From NCBI GenBank assembly GCA_947165755.1, contig CAMVBR010000006.1:1-33816 (forward strand): DNA of 33,816 nucleotides. Direction: 5' to 3'. This document shows, piece by piece, positions 31,687-33,816 of this stretch. Positions within the stretch are counted from its first letter, which is position 1, and each line of letters starts with the position of its first letter. The DNA is from an uncultured Clostridia bacterium (GTDB lineage Bacteria > Bacillota > Clostridia > Oscillospirales > Acutalibacteraceae). Position numbers and translations under genes: made by a program. The notes below the pieces were generated by a model that saw nothing but the letters and a program-made list of their open reading frames with translations, searched no databases and was not told the DNA's origin.

Positions 31687-33204
31687 ATGGGTAAAGTCAA
31701 AAACCTTTTAGACAAGAAGATCGTTGCGAAAGACGTTGGCGAGCAAACTTACATCAGCTGGCGGGAAGCCCTCTCTTACGCCATGGGGCGCGGCGCGCAG
31801 GGCATGAGCACGTCCATGACGGCCTCCAAATACGTAAATTTCTTTATTACGGACGTTCTGCATATCAATACGAGCCACGCCTCCAATATCCGTCTGTTCT
31901 GCGGTATATTCGACGCGATCAACGATCCGATCATGGGGGTGCTGGTGGATAAAACGCGCACCAAATACGGCAAAATGCGTCCGTATATCAAGTTTGCGCC
32001 TTATTTCGTATCTCTGTTTATGCTGATGTTCTTTATCGGCAGCGATAAACTCTCCTACGCACTCAAGCTTGCGCTTACCGTTTTTGCCTTTGTAGGCCTG
32101 GACGTAACGTATACGGCATTCGACGTGCCTATGGGCGCGCTCGCTTTCTCCATGACGCCGAACGGCACGGAACGCACCAAGCTTTACGGCATTGCATCCA
32201 TCGGCCGCATGATACTCGGCGCTATTCCCACCGCGCTGGTTGCATTCGCCGCATGGTTCCCCTATTTCAATACACATCTCGATAAAGCCTATTTAACAGC
32301 TGCGGTGATCAGCGCTGTTTTTATCATTATATTAACGCGTTTCACATTCCGAAATACCACAGAACGTCTGGAACACCACGATGACGCCCCCGGCGTAAAG
32401 GAATGCCTGAAGCTTCTGTTTTCCAACCGGCCGCTGTTGATGCTTTTCCTTGGAAATATTCTGTTTGTTCTGATCAAGGTACCGGAACAGGCCTCCTTTT
32501 ACTTTGTTTACGATTCTCTTTTCAACGCAAAATACAACGGCTTGCTTGAAATCGCAAAAGCGCCCGGTTCCGTTCTGGCGGCGCTGTTCGTGCCGATGAT
32601 CGTTGAGAAGCTCGGTGAGAGATCCGATTCCAAAAAGTTTTATCAGGCGTGCTGCGTGCTCGGCGTTCTCATCAACGGCGCCTTTGCCGCTTCCACATAC
32701 GGCGGCATTATGAATAAGGCGGACGGGACGCCGATATCCCTTCTGACCGGCATTCTTGTGATCGCCTTTACTTTTTTTGCAACGTTCCCGCTGGAATTCA
32801 AGAACCTGATGCAGAAAGAGATGGAAGCGGAAACGGTGGATTATGTGGAATATCGCTCCGGCAGACGCGTTGAGGGTACAATGCTCTCTATTATGTCATT
32901 TACAGGTAAGCTGGAAGGTACGCTTTCTTCTTTTATAACGCTCAGGATCCTGGATTTTACAAAACGCGTGGAACACACCGCGGACGTACCTACGATCCAG
33001 AACCGGAATACGCAATGGGCGCTGTTTTTAATGACGACTGTTTTTCCTGCCGTCGGCTATCTGCTGATGCTGATTCCGATCCATTTTTACAATATCACCG
33101 GCGAAAGTCACCGGCAGATGATGGCCGAAATACTCTTACGGCGGCGCATGACCGCTGAAACCTTAAACGATACCACGGAAGGAGCAAACACACATGGCGA
33201 ATGA
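31687..33204 (+). CDS. GPH-family (glycoside-pentoside-hexuronide) sugar:cation symporter
   Basis: A 505-residue membrane transporter of the MFS_2/GPH type. The signature DAINDPIMGVLVDKTRTKYG followed by KMRPYI lies near residues 80-105, as in melibiose and glucuronide carriers. About 11-12 hydrophobic stretches follow, with a central cytoplasmic loop (TTERLEHHDDAPGVKECLKL). AAAGGAGG lies six bases before the ATG at 31687; the track start at 31633 overlaps the promoter. Its end overlaps the next gene by 11 bases. The substrate is unknown; import of glycosides for an intracellular hydrolase such as the GH29 enzyme would be speculation. Confidence 0.85.
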   Translation: MGKVKNLLDKKIVAKDVGEQTYISWREALSYAMGRGAQGMSTSMTASKYVNFFITDVLHINTSHASNIRLFCGIFDAINDPIMGVLVDKTRTKYGKMRPYIKFAPYFVSLFMLMFFIGSDKLSYALKLALTVFAFVGLDVTYTAFDVPMGALAFSMTPNGTERTKLYGIASIGRMILGAIPTALVAFAAWFPYFNTHLDKAYLTAAVISAVFIIILTRFTFRNTTERLEHHDDAPGVKECLKLLFSNRPLLMLFLGNILFVLIKVPEQASFYFVYDSLFNAKYNGLLEIAKAPGSVLAALFVPMIVEKLGERSDSKKFYQACCVLGVLINGAFAASTYGGIMNKADGTPISLLTGILVIAFTFFATFPLEFKNLMQKEMEAETVDYVEYRSGRRVEGTMLSIMSFTGKLEGTLSSFITLRILDFTKRVEHTADVPTIQNRNTQWALFLMTTVFPAVGYLLMLIPIHFYNITGESHRQMMAEILLRRRMTAETLNDTTEGANTHGE

Positions 33205-33816
33205 CGTATTCAACAAAGTGAAAACCTTTGCAAGCGACGTAAAAACGCATTGGAGCACCCCCGCCGAGGGCAGATACGTTCCTTATAAAGAGTATAAGGA
33301 TATCTTTATTGCCGTCGGCTCCAACTACGCGGGCTCCAAAATGCTGGAATACCTCTATTTCGGCGCAGGCTGCTTTTTGATGATGTACCATTACAAGCTG
33401 CCCTACCTTACCTTTGCCATTATCGGGCTGATCAATATGCCGCTCAACTATCTCTGGTCCATGATCGGCTGGTACATCAACGACAATCTCGGCTTTTTGG
33501 AGAAAAAAAAGGAACGCGCCCTTTACGCCTTCTATTTTTCCATGATCGTTCTCGGGCTTGTGCTGCTGATCGCCCCGGTATCGCTGCTGTTTAATCAAAA
33601 CGGGGCTTTCGTAACGTTTATGAACGGACTGGAAGGCGTAAACTGCGCTTCCGCATTCAAAATCTTCGGCACGCACATTCTGTGGAACGGCTGGGCCGGT
33701 TCCCGCAATATTTTCTGGCGCAAAAAGCTTCTGCCGAAATTCGGAAGGTATAAGTATTATCTTTACTGCGATTTCTTTCCGAAATGCGTCATGGTGTGCC
33801 TGCTCGGCTGGCTGCC
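33194..33816 (+). CDS. multi-pass membrane protein, partial (C-terminus beyond the window)
   Basis: An open frame of 207 codons from the ATG at 33194 with no stop before the right edge, which is why the ORF track lacks it. AAGGAG lies nine bases upstream, inside the transporter gene. After a soluble N-terminus (WSTPAEGRYVPYKEYKDI) there are several hydrophobic stretches (YHYKLPYLTFAIIGLINMPL, MIVLGLVLLIAPVSLLF). It overlaps the GPH transporter and is probably its partner or a second carrier, but I do not see a GPH signature in this part. Confidence 0.75.
   Translation, partial: MANDVFNKVKTFASDVKTHWSTPAEGRYVPYKEYKDIFIAVGSNYAGSKMLEYLYFGAGCFLMMYHYKLPYLTFAIIGLINMPLNYLWSMIGWYINDNLGFLEKKKERALYAFYFSMIVLGLVLLIAPVSLLFNQNGAFVTFMNGLEGVNCASAFKIFGTHILWNGWAGSRNIFWRKKLLPKFGRYKYYLYCDFFPKCVMVCLLGWL

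Noticed and set aside
33095-33676. 193-residue minus-strand ORF
   Set aside because: It is antisense to the transporter end and the partial membrane protein, which have good ribosome binding sites and hydrophobic segments.

Overview
The window looks like a chromosomal segment of an endospore-forming member of the Clostridia. The evidence is a full-length spoIVA of 492 codons, strong Gram-positive Shine-Dalgarno sequences with frequent TTG and GTG starts, a gdpP-rplI-dnaB cluster, RNase J, and a candidate clostridial Rex box. An Oscillospirales-like gut organism is my guess from gene style; it is not proven here.

Layout. (1) 1-7441, minus strand: a tightly packed aromatic amino acid operon reading pheA, aroB, aroC, aroE-aroK fusion, aroQ, aroA, tyrA, aroF (the last runs off the left edge). 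Together these encode all seven shikimate steps plus the branches to phenylpyruvate and 4-hydroxyphenylpyruvate. A strong promoter, a possible 13-codon leader ORF and an intrinsic terminator lie before pheA and look like an attenuator. (2) 7499-8942, plus strand: a single FAD oxidoreductase gene with its own promoter and a large two-way terminator. (3) 8941-13976, minus strand: a five-gene operon. It starts with an anaerobic-type glycerol-3-phosphate dehydrogenase module (GlpA-like, a second flavoprotein, DUF1667) and continues into a GH29 fucosidase and a DNA glycosylase, behind a Rex-like operator. (4) 13991-14251: a 51-codon gene missed by the ORF track, with its own promoter, ribosome binding site and terminator. 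(5) 14256-26915, minus strand: housekeeping genes read as manC-like, rnj, gdpP, rplI, dnaB, tilS, hpt, ftsH and a cyclophilin lipoprotein, with short gaps or overlaps. (6) 26984-27510, plus strand: rnhA. (7) 27508-29795, minus strand: spoIVA, then a four-helix-bundle (S23/IVS) gene preceded by an array of small palindromes separated by a constant GTGATGT motif, then tRNA-Lys. (8) 29794-30472, minus strand: secG, whose stop codon overlaps the 5' end of the tRNA, and a small membrane protein. (9) 30497-33816, plus strand: nrdR, a chagasin-like protease inhibitor, a GPH-family sugar transporter and a partial membrane protein running off the right edge.

The most interesting items are the palindrome array with its S23 gene, whose reading frame runs through a terminator and the spoIVA promoter; the pheA attenuator; the Rex-like box on the mixed glp/fucosidase operon; the sugar nucleotidyltransferase fused to an apparently dead phosphomutase domain; and the unlisted 51-residue protein. 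Everything was read by eye from sequence. No alignment, folding or database search was run.
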